Of a stretch of DNA of 64,000 bases, positions 34,006 to 44,635 are shown piece after piece (positions within the stretch are counted from its first letter, which is position 1; the number at the start of each line of letters is the position of its first letter). The notes below the pieces were generated by a model that had not been told where the DNA came from, searched no databases, and saw nothing but the letters and a program-made list of their open reading frames with translations. The DNA is from Symbiodinium natans. Lineage: Eukaryota > Sar > Dinophyceae > Suessiales > Symbiodiniaceae. The stretch is from NCBI GenBank assembly GCA_905221605.1, contig CAJNDS010002757.1, forward strand, positions 432,001 through 496,000, given 5' to 3'. A program made the translations under genes and the position numbers.

Positions 34006-34190
34006 TGTGTTTTTGAGGGTTTCGCGTTTGGTCAGGATCTTGAAGCTGAAGGGCTTCTGCATTGTTGCTTAGGGCTCAGGGGCTCACAACAACAGGTGAT
34101 CCCATCTGAGGTTTAAGAAGCCTCTCAACTGCTCTTGAGTGCCGCTTTCAAGGATGGTGCCATCCCCTCCCTCGCTGACACTAGATCCAG

Positions 34191-34265
34191 GGTTTAGGGT
34201 TTAGGGTTTAGGGTTTAGGGTTTAGGGTTTAGGGTTTAGGGTTTAGGGTTTAGGGTTTAGGGTTA
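34191..34265. repeat. Interstitial TTTAGGG array
   Basis: Ten to eleven perfect units, 160 bp from palindromic copy B. Confidence 0.97.
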
Positions 34266-34421
34266 CTATAAGGTCCCCTGGGGTGAGGGATCAGGGAGCT
34301 TTCAGCTGAGGGTCACATCAGGTACGGTGTCGGAACATGCCTGCGATGCTTTCCGCGGGCCAGAAGAACCAGCTTTGAGCCGGTCTGCTTCGCAAGGAAA
34401 GTGGTTTCAGGGGCTTCGGTT

Positions 34422-34510
34422 GGGATGTTCCCCCCTTATACTAACAGTCCTTAGTAGGGATTACAGTACCCCCTACTATAATCCCTAAAAAGGACCGTTA
34501 GCAGAACACA
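34422..34510. mobile_element. Short palindromic element, copy B (MITE-like)
   Basis: Left arm gggatgttccccccttatac then taacagtccttagtaggga. Right arm is the near reverse complement ending ggaccgtta at 34500. The left arm matches the reverse complement of the right arm of copy A over about 45 bp, including flanking bases outside the palindrome core. Confidence 0.7.
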
Positions 34511-34559
34511 CCGTTTCGGCTCTCACGCCCCGAAAGCTGAAAGAATGCAAGGCACGCTT

Positions 34560-34640
34560 CAGGACTTACTGACCTGGGTTGGCGTCAAGGTGGCCACAAA
34601 GAAGTTTCCCATAGCATGGAGAATGCATACAGTGTAAAAG
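34560..34640 (-). CDS. Candidate short exon with donor
   Basis: The minus strand reads ILHAMGNFFVATLTPTQ and meets a GTCAGTAAG donor. Another candidate, KQTGSKLVLLARGKHRRH, lies near 34320-34400. Neither is identified. Confidence 0.35.
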
Positions 34641-35157
34641 ATACTGCTTCCTGATTCTGGTGACCTAGCTTAGGTGCATGAACAGCAACCCAATAGAGAC
34701 ACCTACTTGTTCAGTCAGGGGGGAAACCAAAGGCTAACCTTGCACAGGGTTAACGCTTACCTGCAGACCTGCAGACCCCAAAGACTCTGAACCCTTACCC
34801 TCAACCCAAACGGCCTGCAGACCCATGACCCCATAGACCCCTTTCTGCAGCAGGCTTCTTCTGGGTGCGTCGCATAACCCTGAACCCCAAAGCCTCAACC
34901 CTAGACGGTTACTTGCAGACCCCATAAACCCTCAATGACTCAACCCCGAACCCTAAACCCTAAACCAGCAAAGGGCGGTTGGTTCACTCACTCCTCAAAG
35001 GCTCTTGTGGTTGCTTTCCGGCTTTTCGACTGCCCACTTCAGCGCCAGGGACACTCTGGCTTTGCCAGATCCGCTCTCGCGTCAGACCCTCCGCCTCGTT
35101 CTACCAGTGACCTCCAGCTTTCAGCGGACCCCCCCTAAGCCCCAAATGCCCACCCCC

Positions 35158-35245
35158 CAGGGTTTAGGGTTTAGGGTTTAGGGTTTAGGGTTTAGGGTTT
35201 AGGGTTTAGGGTTTAGGGTTTAGGGTTTAGGGTTTAGGGTTTAAG
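35158..35245. repeat. Interstitial TTTAGGG array
   Basis: About 12 perfect units. Confidence 0.97.
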
Positions 35246-35509
35246 GGGAAACCCCGAAACCCGAATCAGCCCAAGCCCTGGGGCCTGCTACGGCTCTGAG
35301 CCGGAATCCGGGAGAGCCTGCAACGGCAGGGCATGAACATGGAGTGCCAATGGGTCCGTTGCGTTTCGGGTTTTGGGGTGGGCAAGTTCAGTTCCGAGCC
35401 TGGTCACTCGGACCCCCCCCCACCCCCCCTGCGCCCCATCTGAGCACTCGCACCGTTTCTCAACGCATGGCACTCAGGTGATCCGTCGTCAAACGAGGAC
35501 TGAGCTCGC

Positions 35510-35998
35510 TTAATCAGGGCGCTGCAGAACTGCCACACCCTGGACGAAGTCTCTTCTGGGAAGCACGCGCGGCAGAGAGGAGGAAGCCAGTCTTAGAGAT
35601 GCCAAGGATCTCGGGAGTTGCATATGGGAACCCCGAATCGATAGCAAAACGGGGAGCCTTCCAGAAGAGTACGTTCGGCTAAGGGTCCTAGGCACATTTT
35701 CACTTCGCAGCTCCTGCGGAGAGCCGCAGTCCTTCAAATCCTCCTAATAGAGGGCTCTGACTTTCAGGGCAAAAAAGATTTTCAGAAGGTCTAAGAAAGC
35801 ATATTGACCGTTACTAGCCGCCGGGAGGGCGGAGCACTTCCCTACCAGGCCCCTCTCTTGCATTGCAAGAATCATTCGTTCTCTGACGATCACAAAGCTG
35901 GGATCACGCGGCCAGCGTTCAGTGTTCAATGCGGACGCTGATGATGCTTCCTCAAGTGCGGGAGCATTGCAGGGCATCAACGGCACCATGCGAGACAA
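35510..35998 (-). CDS. Candidate coding segments, unidentified
   Basis: A minus-strand frame at about 35744-35998 reads ALNTERWPRDPSFVIVRERM and ILAMQERGLVGKCSALPAAS to a stop. A second segment in another frame near 35530-35690 reads RFAIDSGFPYATPEILGISK. The plus strand near 35925-36040 is also open (ADADDASSSAGALQGINGTM), so strand choice is uncertain here. Confidence 0.3.
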
Positions 35999-36299
35999 TT
36001 TTGCAGCAGGCTTGCGGGTCTTGCCGGGACAAGCTGTTCAACCCAAAACACGTCCAAACCCTAACCCCAAACCCTCCCCTAGGATCGCTTGGCGCCCAAG
36101 ACCTGGCCCTGTTCACCCCTAAGCTGTTGAGTCAAAAAACGGATCCCTAAGAATGGCGTGGCTCTTTAATCAAGGGCTATGATACGGATCCCTGGGTGTT
36201 TGCTCACCAAGAAACTGGCCATGAACTAGAGAGAACTGTACGAATCACCACCTCCAACGCTCCCCGGCCGCTCTCAAAGCCACAAACTCCATGTTATCT

Positions 36300-36395
36300 G
36301 TATGTCTGTATGCATGTATGTATGTATGTATGTGTGTGTGTCTCTATATATACATATACAGAAATACATGTGACATAAATATGTATATATATATA
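36300..36395. repeat. TATG/TATA microsatellite cluster
   Basis: tatgtatg, tgtgtg and tatata runs. No coding texture. Confidence 0.9.
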
Positions 36396-36711
36396 TTATG
36401 CCAGCGTAGGCCCCAAACAGTGAGAGACCACATGAGATCGAAAGAACGGCTTTGATGCCACTGGAGCTCCAGACGTCCTCTGCGTACTACTTTTGTACTA
36501 CGCCGACTTTCGAGCCACCAAAGACCCGGACGTCCTCGGTACATGTGTACTACAACAGCCGACTTGCGAGCCACCAGGGCGCCGACGTCCTCCCAGAACA
36601 CCAAATCGTTCGAAGCATGGAAAAACCGAGGCATTGTTCTCAAAAACCCTTGCAACCGGCTTGCCCTTTTTTGGAGCCCTAAAACCCAGGGGGGTTTTTT
36701 CAGGCGCCAGG

Positions 36712-37970
36712 AGTCCATTGAGCTCACCGTGGTCGAAGGTCGCCACTGCTTTTTTGGCATCCTCCGGCCTTCCAAACTGAGTGTTCATGTGGAGTGGAAG
36801 GGGTTGGGGAGGGGACGAAATTGTGTGTTGCGTGTGTGAGCGAGCCAGCGAGCGACTCGCTGTCTGCGTGTGTGGACCCACCCCCAACCCTGAAGCCTCA
36901 ACCAGGGGCTAAACCGCCTGTTTTTGACCCGGGCGGAGCTTCCCGAACTGCCACGTGCCCGTGAAAGCGCGCCTGTCGAAAGATATCCTTGCAGTGCCAT
37001 CCTTGCCTCAGTGGACTCAGACCAGGGCTGCGGAGGTGGCGAACACACAATTTGGGGCTTGGGGCTGAAAATTCAGGAGATTAGGGCTTTCGATAGGGGA
37101 TGGGGGAATAGTTCAGAGTCCAGACCTGCACAGCATCTGAGGCCCCCCGCGCAGGTTGCAGCTGTTAACGGTTCCCGTTGCGGATTGGAAGGCGTCCTTG
37201 ATGTCCTCACGCAACCATTTTTTGCAAAACCCTGAACCCTAAACCCTAAACCCTAAACCCCTAAACCCTCAACCCTAAACCCTAAACCGGCCTTTGCCCT
37301 AAACCCCAACGAACGGATCGACTCTCAGAGCCCCCAAGAACCTCTGAAGACCCCCACCCTTCATGGATCTGAGTTTAGGGTTTAATTAGGGGCTTCGGTT
37401 CAAGGTTTGGGGTTTAGGGCTTGGGGGGTTTGGGGGTTTAGGGTTTAGGGTTTTGGGTTTTGGGTTTAGGGGTTTAGGGGTTTAGGGGTTTAGGGGTTTA
37501 GGGGTTTAGGGGTTTAGGGGTTTAGGGTTTGCCAAAAGTCCCGCGAGTCGAGGCCCGGAGGGATGTTCTGCACCATGATCACGTTGCCCCTGGCGAGGAT
37601 GCAAGTGAGGGCTTTGCTTTTTGGGCTTTTTTTACTGTACTTTTTGGGACCTGGGAAAAGAGAGCCTTTAGTTTTCAGGAAACGCGCCTACACATGCTTG
37701 TTACAAAGGCTCCCAGTCGCCAAAATCCCGGTCCACACTCTGATGCATACCGATGCAAAACCTTAAGCCGAACCCCTGACCCAAAGCCCCCTCCGGATCC
37801 GCCGAAGATGGGTCTGATAAGTACCTCCCCTATGATGGGCGTCGATTTGGATAGGGTTCCTGACTCGATCCACCCGTCCCTCTGTTTGCAAAATCGCCTG
37901 GGAATATCGTCATAATATCGACGCGGCGGCGTGCGTGAGCGGCCCCGGGGCCATTGCCTCTCTGGCTCAC
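36712..37970 (-). CDS. RNA-binding protein with RRM and RS-like segment, multi-exon
   Basis: Minus-strand exons in order: about 37900-37970 (EPERQWPRGRSRTPPRRYYD, an RS-like segment); 37535-37605 (RGNVIMVQNIPPGLDSRD, where VIMVQNIP fits the RNP2 strand of an RRM); 37141-37202 (DIKDAFQSATGTVNSCNL, RRM helix 1 and strand 2); 36712-36776 (FGRPEDAKKAVATFDHGELN, RRM helix 2 and its following loop). RNP1 would fall between the last two and was not found, so an exon is probably missing from my reading. Family role: single-stranded RNA binding, often in splicing or mRNA handling. Confidence 0.6.
37228..37288. repeat. Interstitial CCCTAAA array
   Basis: About eight units, in an intron of the RRM gene. 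The opposite-orientation array at 37430-37530 lies in the same intron. Confidence 0.93.
37430..37530. repeat. TTTAGGG grading into TTTAGGGG array
   Basis: A few seven-base units are followed by about nine eight-base TTTAGGGG units, ending right at the RNP2 exon of the RRM gene. Confidence 0.95.
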
Positions 37971-38235
37971 CTTGCACCGCCGTGGGCCCCAAAGCGACAG
38001 GGCACTGCTACTTCGGAACCATTTTTGTAAGTACCATGCACCAATCCTTAGACCTCTTCAAGGCACACAAAACTTTAGAACGCTCACTACACCCCTAAGC
38101 CTTGTTGAGCCTCAAAATCACTGCCGCAGCCCCCAAAAGATCCCCCACCCCCATCTCTGAGGAAGCCGCGGCGATCCCGGGCCTGGGGCTTCAGGAATGT
38201 TCCGGGGGATTTGGGGCTTCGACTCTCGCACTCGC

Positions 38236-38766
38236 TCACGGCAAAAACGAGGCGCCGGTCAAAAACGATGCTATCGGCACGCGACACGTACGAAACAGTG
38301 CCAATTCCGACGGGGCCGTCTGTTTGCACGCGGACAGCCTGTGGAGCCTCTGACAACATGCCGGAAGAAAGTCGTCTCTGCTCCGCCGCCCATGCAAAAA
38401 ACACCCTGGCTTCCCATGGCACATGCCCTGAGGATGCCACATCATAGCCGTTATCTCCTCACCAACATGAGTCGCTCTTGGCCAAGTCAAGCAGGCTTCC
38501 AGGGGTTCACCCAAGACCGCGATTGAAGTGCAGCCGCGGATCGGTAGTCGTGTTCCCTGCGTTCGTCCCGCCATGCGAACCTGGGTCGGGTCGTGATGCA
38601 AAGACGCCATCTTGTCAGTTGCAGAGCTGGCTTTGGACATCAAGTTCTGCACCACATTCCTACACTCCACACTCCCAAAAACCAAGCCCTGAATCACTGC
38701 GACAACGACCGTCTGTCTCGCACATCGCCGTAGCCACGGGGAGCCGCATTCCACCGCTCCTGGCAA
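38236..38766 (-). CDS. Open frame of about 176 codons, unidentified
   Basis: Uninterrupted minus-strand frame with protein-like composition: VVVAVIQGLVFGSVECRNVV, MASLHHDPTQVRMAGRTQGT, RGCTSIAVLGEPLEACLTWP. No domain recognised. The plus strand near 38600-38690 is also plausible (SVAELALDIKFCTTFLHST), so one of the two is a shadow. Confidence 0.35.
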   Translation of the reverse strand: MPGAVECGSPWLRRCARQTVVVAVIQGLVFGSVECRNVVQNLMSKASSATDKMASLHHDPTQVRMAGRTQGTRLPIRGCTSIAVLGEPLEACLTWPRATHVGEEITAMMWHPQGMCHGKPGCFLHGRRSRDDFLPACCQRLHRLSACKQTAPSELALFRTCRVPIASFLTGASFLP

Positions 38767-38879
38767 AGGAGCTGAGCCTGGGGTTCAGAGACTTCACACC
38801 AGACAACAACAACCCAGAGCCACGAAGGGTAGAAAGCCCATTTTAAAAGCCGCAGAAGTCAAATCTTTCTCGAAACCTC

Positions 38880-39095
38880 AACCCTAAACCCTAAACCCTA
38901 AACCCTAAATCCCTCAAAGGTTGGGCCCCCTGTGTGCAAGGGGGGTCCTCGCGCTCGGTCTCGGTCTTTGCTGGCCGGGTCCAGGCGGGCTCTGCCTCAG
39001 TGGCTCTTGGGTTGAAACCCTAAACCCTAAACCCTAAACCCTAAACATCCCTAAACCCTAAACCCTAAACCCTAAACCCGAAACCCTAAACCGTT
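38880..39095. repeat. CCCTAAA arrays
   Basis: Short array at 38880-38910 and a longer interrupted one at 39016-39095. Confidence 0.92.
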
Positions 39096-39225
39096 TTACT
39101 CAGAAGGCATAGGGTCCCAGTGTATTCCGTCCTGCTTAGGGGCTTAGATGAATCGGACCTGGTCTCCTGATCTCTCTCCATACTGGTACCTGCCTCCGAC
39201 TCTATGTATGCTGCTTTCCTCACAG

Positions 39226-39405
39226 GGATCGGGACAAAACATGCCGTGAGATGCTCCGGCTCTCGATCCGAAAGACTGAACGGTTTGATCACGGAGACCT
39301 CAAGATGGTGTGGTTCAACCACCCTATGTCCCTGTACCACGACGGGCGGCATGGCGATCTGACCAGCTTCGTCCTCGAGGCGCGAGATTTGATGCTTCCA
39401 TCTTA
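39226..39405 (+). CDS. Candidate last exon of a plus-strand gene
   Basis: After a TTCCTCACAG acceptor the plus strand reads DRDKTCREMLRLSIRKTERF, DHGDLKMVWFNHPMSLYHDG and RHGDLTSFVLEARDLMLPS, then TAA. Strong GC-ending codon preference with natural composition, so I trust it more than the open minus frame over the same bases. No upstream exons were found with confidence. One of the few plus-strand candidates in the left 50 kb. No family recognised. Confidence 0.45.
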
Positions 39406-39599
39406 AGCTTGCGCTAACCTCCCAAAACCCTAAACATTCGGATTAGGGTCATGATCACCAGGTGCCCCTCCCCCCCACCCCAAAAAGAACTACCGCGCCC
39501 CCAGCCTTCCACGACACGGGTGCTCTGCGACTGCCAGCCTGAGCTGTGACCTCAGAGCGAGCTGAGGGGGTTATGGGGTTTTGGGATTAAGGGCTGAAA

Positions 39600-40100
39600 A
39601 TTGGAACCAGGGAGCCCCTAAACTGACGATATCCCTTTGGGGCCAGAGTGCCACGCTGAAAGCTCCTTTTCTTCACAAGGGGCTCGACTGCTGCCCTTTC
39701 TGCCCAGCCCGCTCCCACGCCACAGCACGCTGAAAGCTCCTACAAGGAGAGTCTCTTGAAGGTCGGAATGAACAAGTTCAGAGGAGCAAAGCACAAGTCC
39801 CCAAGAAAAAAGGCCGTGCCCTAAAGCCAAGCCCGTGCTTCTTCTTGGCGGAAGTTCTCCGAATGCTCCCCATGAACCCAGGAGACGGCTCAAGACGACC
39901 AAGGGTCACCTGAGCGCGCCACCATCCCACGACGACTTGTTGGAGCCGTACCAATCTTGACCTTTGAGGGGGAGGGGGATGTAGGTGTCCAACAGCATCA
40001 ATAGAAATAGAGCAAACAAACATGGAAAGCCCTGAAAGCTCACACCTCAAATCCCCTGTGCTACCCTTCATGGGGGACATAAAGGGGCTCAATTCCCAAA
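39600..40100 (-). other. Weak minus-strand open segments
   Basis: Frames reading SSELVHSDLQETLLVGAFSV (about 39700-39790) and RLQQVVVGWWRAQVTLGRLE (about 39890-39960) are open, but borders and support are poor. Confidence 0.2.
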
Positions 40101-40464
40101 TGCCCTACACAAATTCTGGGTGCTTGACTGGCTTTTGGCGCTTTCCAGTCGTCCTGCCACTTGCCTGCGTCACAGCATGTTCACACCAGGGTCATCCTCG
40201 CTCGCTCGCTCTCCCTCTCTCTCTCTCTCGCCCTCTCTGGCGCTTACCGTCCTGTGTGGTTTTACGTTCAAACTTAGAGATGTGCCTACCACGAAAAGCG
40301 ACCCTCAAAATGACGCCGAACCCCCCCCCTCCCGCCCCTGTCATAGTGAAGATTACAGATTCCCCTTGTTCTATGCCAGAGACGATACTGCGAATCTCTT
40401 GGTGGTAATGCTGGAGCCTCCAAACTCCCGAGAGCATTCCCCCCAAAACCCGGTTTAGCTGGGC

Positions 40465-43377
40465 GGGTTGCCGCCACTTGGGGCGCCCACCTGACCAATC
40501 TTGGTTTTGGGTAGAGATTTCCAATCTCATGACGGAAAACACCCAACCCCAAACCTTGGCTACTCCAAATGGCCAGTTCTCGCAATGATGGCCACCCTTT
40601 CGTCCCCAGACACCAGGGGCCGCATTGCAACAAAGACCTCTCAAAGGGGGCCCGAGAACCCCTGAACCTTGGCACCCTGAATCTCCTGGAGCTCCTAAGC
40701 CATGAGCCCAAACCCCCAAAATCCCACATCCCGAACCGTTCGCAATCTCTCGCCCTGAGCGCCAAGCTCTGACTTTGGCTGGTCCAATCTGCCTTCCAGG
40801 CATCTGCCTGTCTCTCAGTCCAGGCACCCAAGTGTTCCAGACGCAAACAATAACGGAACAGACAGAATGGAATCAGAATTTGGGAAGTTGAACTTGCCAT
40901 TTTAGAATATTTTAGAACCAGAACAGAAAAATGTAGCATACTGCAATATACCAGTAGCATAGCATGCTGCATAGCAGAGAACAAAAACTGCATGATATGC
41001 CGTATGGCTGGTAGCCCCGTAACGTCGCACCGGGGCTGGTAAGCCCCCGAACTCAGCAAAACCTGCGGCCTTCTTCCAATCATTCTTCTTCCAGGTCTCC
41101 GCCTCTTTCCAGGTGTCCACCTCCTTCCAATTGCCTCCCCCACCTGAGAACAGCTCGGGTCCTAAAGGCTCAAACCCAGATTAACCTTCGAGTTGGCGTT
41201 GGCTACTAGGCCTCCACTCTTCCACTGCGGGGTGGCGTCTTTCCAATCCTTCCAGGAAGAATTGCCTTGGTCCACTGGCGTTCTGGCGAGGGGCCCTCTA
41301 AGCTCTATAGGGTCGCATGCTCAGGGTTCAAAAAGCATCTTGGGGCTGTTGGGTTTACTTCGGGTTCCATGTCGAATGGCGGTGTGCGGCACTTCTAAGA
41401 AGAGGGCATGGGGCTCCAATTTCAAGCGTTAGAGGCAAGGTCCTGGGGCCTAACAAGCTGCTCGGCGCCCTCAGCAAAAGCCCGCTGACCCTGCAACCCC
41501 AGAAAGCCGGCTTTAGGGCCCTGGTGAGACCCTGGAAAGGCTGGCGACCCCTGGAAGAACCCAAGTCTGGAACCCGTAAACCCAGAAAGCCCTTACAGCC
41601 CTTAGAAGCCCTTAAAACCCTAAACCTTAAACCCTCAGCCCTGCAGGCACTCTCAGCTTGGCGCCTGCATTCTTGGGCTTCTCGGAGCTCCAATTTGCCG
41701 CCTCCCAGGCTTTTCCTGGCAGCTTTGAGGGTTTTTTTTCGGGTGGTTTTGGGGAGTTTTTAGGGGGGTTTAGGGGGGTTTAGGGGGGTTTAGGGGGGTT
41801 TAGGGGGGTTTAGGGGGGTTTAGGGGGGTTTAGGGCTTTACAAGAGGTTTTGGTAAGCCCGTTCGAAAACCAACAACAGCCCAAGAACATAAAGCCCTTG
41901 TCCCTCCCGGACCGTGTCGCTTATGACACACCTTCCCTTTGCCCTAAGCCCTTTCGCAGCCGCGTTCTCGAAATCCCAAAAGGCTTGGACAACGTCAGAC
42001 GTCAGGTGTGGGGGTTCGCCTCTTTGGATTGTGGGTTGGGGCAGGGTTTGGAGGTTTTGCGTTCAGGGATTGAGGCTTTAACGTTTAGGGCTGCATCTGT
42101 GCTGCTGGTTAGTTTGTTTGAGGTTGCGGGGGGGATTCAGGGTTCAAGTGATGGGGCAGCTCCAGCAAAGCAGGGTTTGCGCACTCGCACTCAGGGTTGT
42201 TTAGGTTTTCAGGCAAGCCAGGTGTCAATTTGCGCTTAGGGTGCAGGGCTTCTGTGTGTTGGGGGTTAGGCGGTTATAGGGGTTTTAGCTGCAGGCTCCC
42301 TAAACCCCAAACCCTTTTTGCTTCAGGGCTCCTGTGGTAGCTTGCCTGTGACCGACCCTAAACCCTATAGCCCTATAACCCTGTAACCCTAAACCCTAAA
42401 CCCTAACCCTAAACCCTAAACCCTGAACCCTCATCCGGCCTTTTGGCGCACGCTCTTGCTGCCAACTGTCGGCCTCTCGCTTGCCTTTGCCTTTGCCCTG
42501 TTGGGGGGCGGGCGGGTCGTGGCTCCCCCTTTTCTCTGCCAGGGCTCTCCCTCAAACTCCTGCCACATCACTTGAACCCAGACTCATCTAAACCCTAAAC
42601 CCTACAACCCGAAACACAGATTCGGAGAAGCCTAAACCCAAAACCCTACACCTCGAACCCTGAACCCTGAGCCCTAGCTCTTTGGTGCATAGGACATCAA
42701 CTCTAAACCCTCAACTCCACTGTCTGGAATTTAACACCATAGACCCCGGTTTATACACAATTTCAACGGATTACGTTGACATTAGAGGCGCGAATCCCCT
42801 ACATGATTCCAAACAAAGAACCTGCAAGATTATAGGTTTCGGCTTCAGGCGCTGAGTCGTTGAGTAGGCCGGGGGTTTGCGAGGTTGTGGCTGGGGTTTT
42901 TTTTGGGGGAGTTGAGTGCCACGGGTTTTGGTTGCTCCTTAAGAGTCCGTGTCCGGGCCTTCGCTGGCACGTACTCTTTCTCAATCAGTTCATCCAGGCT
43001 CATGTCCTGCGAGTTTTTTACAAACAATCACCAGGAAGGTGCCACAAAAGCCACAAAAAGAAACAGGATCCGGCGGTCCAGATTGATTTCTTCCTCCTTC
43101 TCTGCCTTTGTCTCCTTAGCTGCCGCCTCCTGCTTTCTGCCTGGCACTGGAAAGGCACTTCAAGACGAGCTGCTGGGATTAAATAGTGTTCCACTCTGAT
43201 GTTGAACTGTGGGCACTGGCCGCTGAACTTACTTCCCTGGACGTACGTCCTTCGCCTTAAACACACTGCTGTATTTCGACGACTCGGAGTGATGGCCACA
43301 TACCACGTGTCGGGGCCTTTGCCCCTTCCATCGCCCTTCGACGTCTTGATGACCTGCAACTCGGCAGAACCGCGCAC
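40465..43377 (-). CDS. Tryptophan/lysine-repeat protein gene, multi-exon
   Basis: Minus-strand exons, upstream to downstream: 43257-43377 (AELQVIKTSKGDGRGKGPDT, then WYVAITPSRRN); 43075-43165 (GRKQEAAAKETKAEKEEEIN); 42935-43006 (DMSLDELIEKEYVPAKARTR, after a CGCAG acceptor); 42450-42570 (QQGKGKGKREADSWQQERAP); 41965-42010 (VVQAFWDFENAAAKGLRAKG); 41215-41290 (SWKDWKDATPQWKSGG); 41045-41150 (WKEVDTWKEAETWKKNDWKK); 40755-40815 (AWKADWTSQSQS); 40465-40515 (DWSGGRPKWRQP). WK recurs at 3-7 residue spacing in the later exons. DMSLDELI resembles the UAP56-binding motif of mRNA-export adaptors of the ALY/UIF type. Basic, Gly/Lys-rich pieces fit RNA binding. Assembly into one gene is inference. Confidence 0.45.
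41757..41836. repeat. Ten-base TTTAGGGGGG tandem array
   Basis: Eight near-perfect ten-base units, a derived form of the telomere-type repeat with a longer G run. Confidence 0.97.
42355..42430. repeat. Short CCCTAAA array
   Basis: About seven units with CCCTATA and CCCTGTA variants at the left end. Confidence 0.9.
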
Positions 43378-43507
43378 AATTAAACCCTAAACCCTAAACC
43401 CTTTGCAACTGGACTCCTTGCTGCCAGGATGCCGAAACTCTTCTTAGAAGAGTCGATGAGTACAGGAAAAGCAAGCACACACACTGTAGCCAGTGCAGGC
43501 TTTCACA

Positions 43508-43795
43508 TCAATCTTGAAGGGTAGCAATTTTACGTATATATCGCTCAGGTATGACATTGAAGGTGAGAAGTATCTGACACTGTTCTTGCAAAACATCAGC
43601 GACTCGATGCAATGTTGGTAAGTGAGCCTCCAGCTGTGCCTCTGCCAAGGCACAATGCAGCAGGAAATACGGATGCAGCATACGCACTGTAATGGCAAAA
43701 TGATACAGGCCCATCTGCAGGTCATCACACAAAGTCCAAGTCTGCAAGCCCTGTTCATTATCAATCCAGACAAGTACAAAACCCTGCTCTCCCAC
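43508..43795 (-). CDS. Unidentified open frame of 95 codons
   Basis: Minus-strand frame with a natural-looking sequence: FVLVWIDNEQGLQTWTLCDD, LQMGLYHFAITVRMLHPYFL, LADVLQEQ-like helices and FNVIPERYIRKIATLQD before TGA. Codons are less GC-biased than in the exon-rich genes nearby, as in the intronless genes at 44.8-50.6 kb. No ATG is certain at the start. No family recognised. Confidence 0.4.
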   Translation of the reverse strand: MGEQGFVLVWIDNEQGLQTWTLCDDLQMGLYHFAITVRMLHPYFLLHCALAEAQLEAHLPTLHRVADVLQEQCQILLTFNVIPERYIRKIATLQD

Positions 43796-44261
43796 ACAGA
43801 GCGTAAACCCTAAACCCTAAACCCTGAACCCACTTGGCACCAGCGCACAGAAGAGGGCCTCTTCAAGCGAAAGGTCTAGGCCCTGCGGAGCCATGGCCTC
43901 CTCTCACAGCCTGAGGTCACGCTTCGTGGTACCTCGAGGCTTCGGGGGCAACTAAGTACTAAGCCTGGCAACTCTTTGAGCCCAAAAAGGATTGCGAGAC
44001 AAGTGGGGCCATGATAGGTCAATGCATGGCCAGGGCAAAGCCTTGCAAACAGACATGGGGGGGCTCGGAGCCTTTAGAAGTCACGACCACCTCTGGACCA
44101 CACACAAGCAGACACATGGCACCACACGGGCCTCCTGGATACCTTGCCCTTCTTCTGCCTCTCCATCTGTCTTCCGGCCCAAGGAAATCTCCATACCTGA
44201 AGAATGGCTGCAGGTAAGCCGACCTACGGGCAAGAAGCATGCACAATCTCTCTGACCCAGC

Positions 44262-44315
44262 ACCTTGCTTCGAGAAGTTGGGGATGAGACTTGCAATGTT
44301 GTCACGCAGCTGCAG
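44262..44315 (-). CDS. Candidate short exon
   Basis: Between an AG acceptor and a GTGCTG donor the minus strand reads NLQLRDNIASLIPNFSKQ. Confidence 0.4.
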
Positions 44316-44569
44316 GTTCTGCCTAGGCGAGACAAAACCCGCAGAAAAGGGATCTGGTCTACATGAACAAGCCTCTGAACGTCATGACCGTCTTTCGCAC
44401 GCCTATGCTCACACAACCTGTGCCTGAGGAGCCACCCTCCACAAAAAACTCAACATTCCACGCGCACTATATATAGAAAGAAGCTGCAAAAAAACACCCT
44501 GCAAACGAGTGCAACACCCGAACCATGCCACACTCTCAACATCGTGAGGAGCTCTGTTTGGCGCACCGA

Positions 44570-44635
44570 AGGAGCTCGGCAACTTCAGCTTCCAGCAAGG
44601 CATTCTCCTGTTGAGAAAGGCGCGAGAAGTGATGG
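44570..44635 (-). CDS. Candidate exon, leucine-zipper-like helix
   Basis: The minus strand reads SRLSQQENALLEAEVAELLR. The leucine spacing and the QENALLEAEV run resemble the start of a bZIP coiled coil, but no basic region was found. It may belong with the exon at 44262-44315. Confidence 0.35.

Noticed and set aside
3665-39095. True chromosome end (telomere)
   Set aside because: The arrays are short, occur in both orientations and are surrounded by ordinary sequence and exons, so they are interstitial.
40286-41143. A continuous minus-strand frame of 285 codons as one gene product
   Set aside because: Composition changes along it, and the coding-like WK segments switch frame between exons. 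It is better explained as several exons and introns that happen to lack stops.
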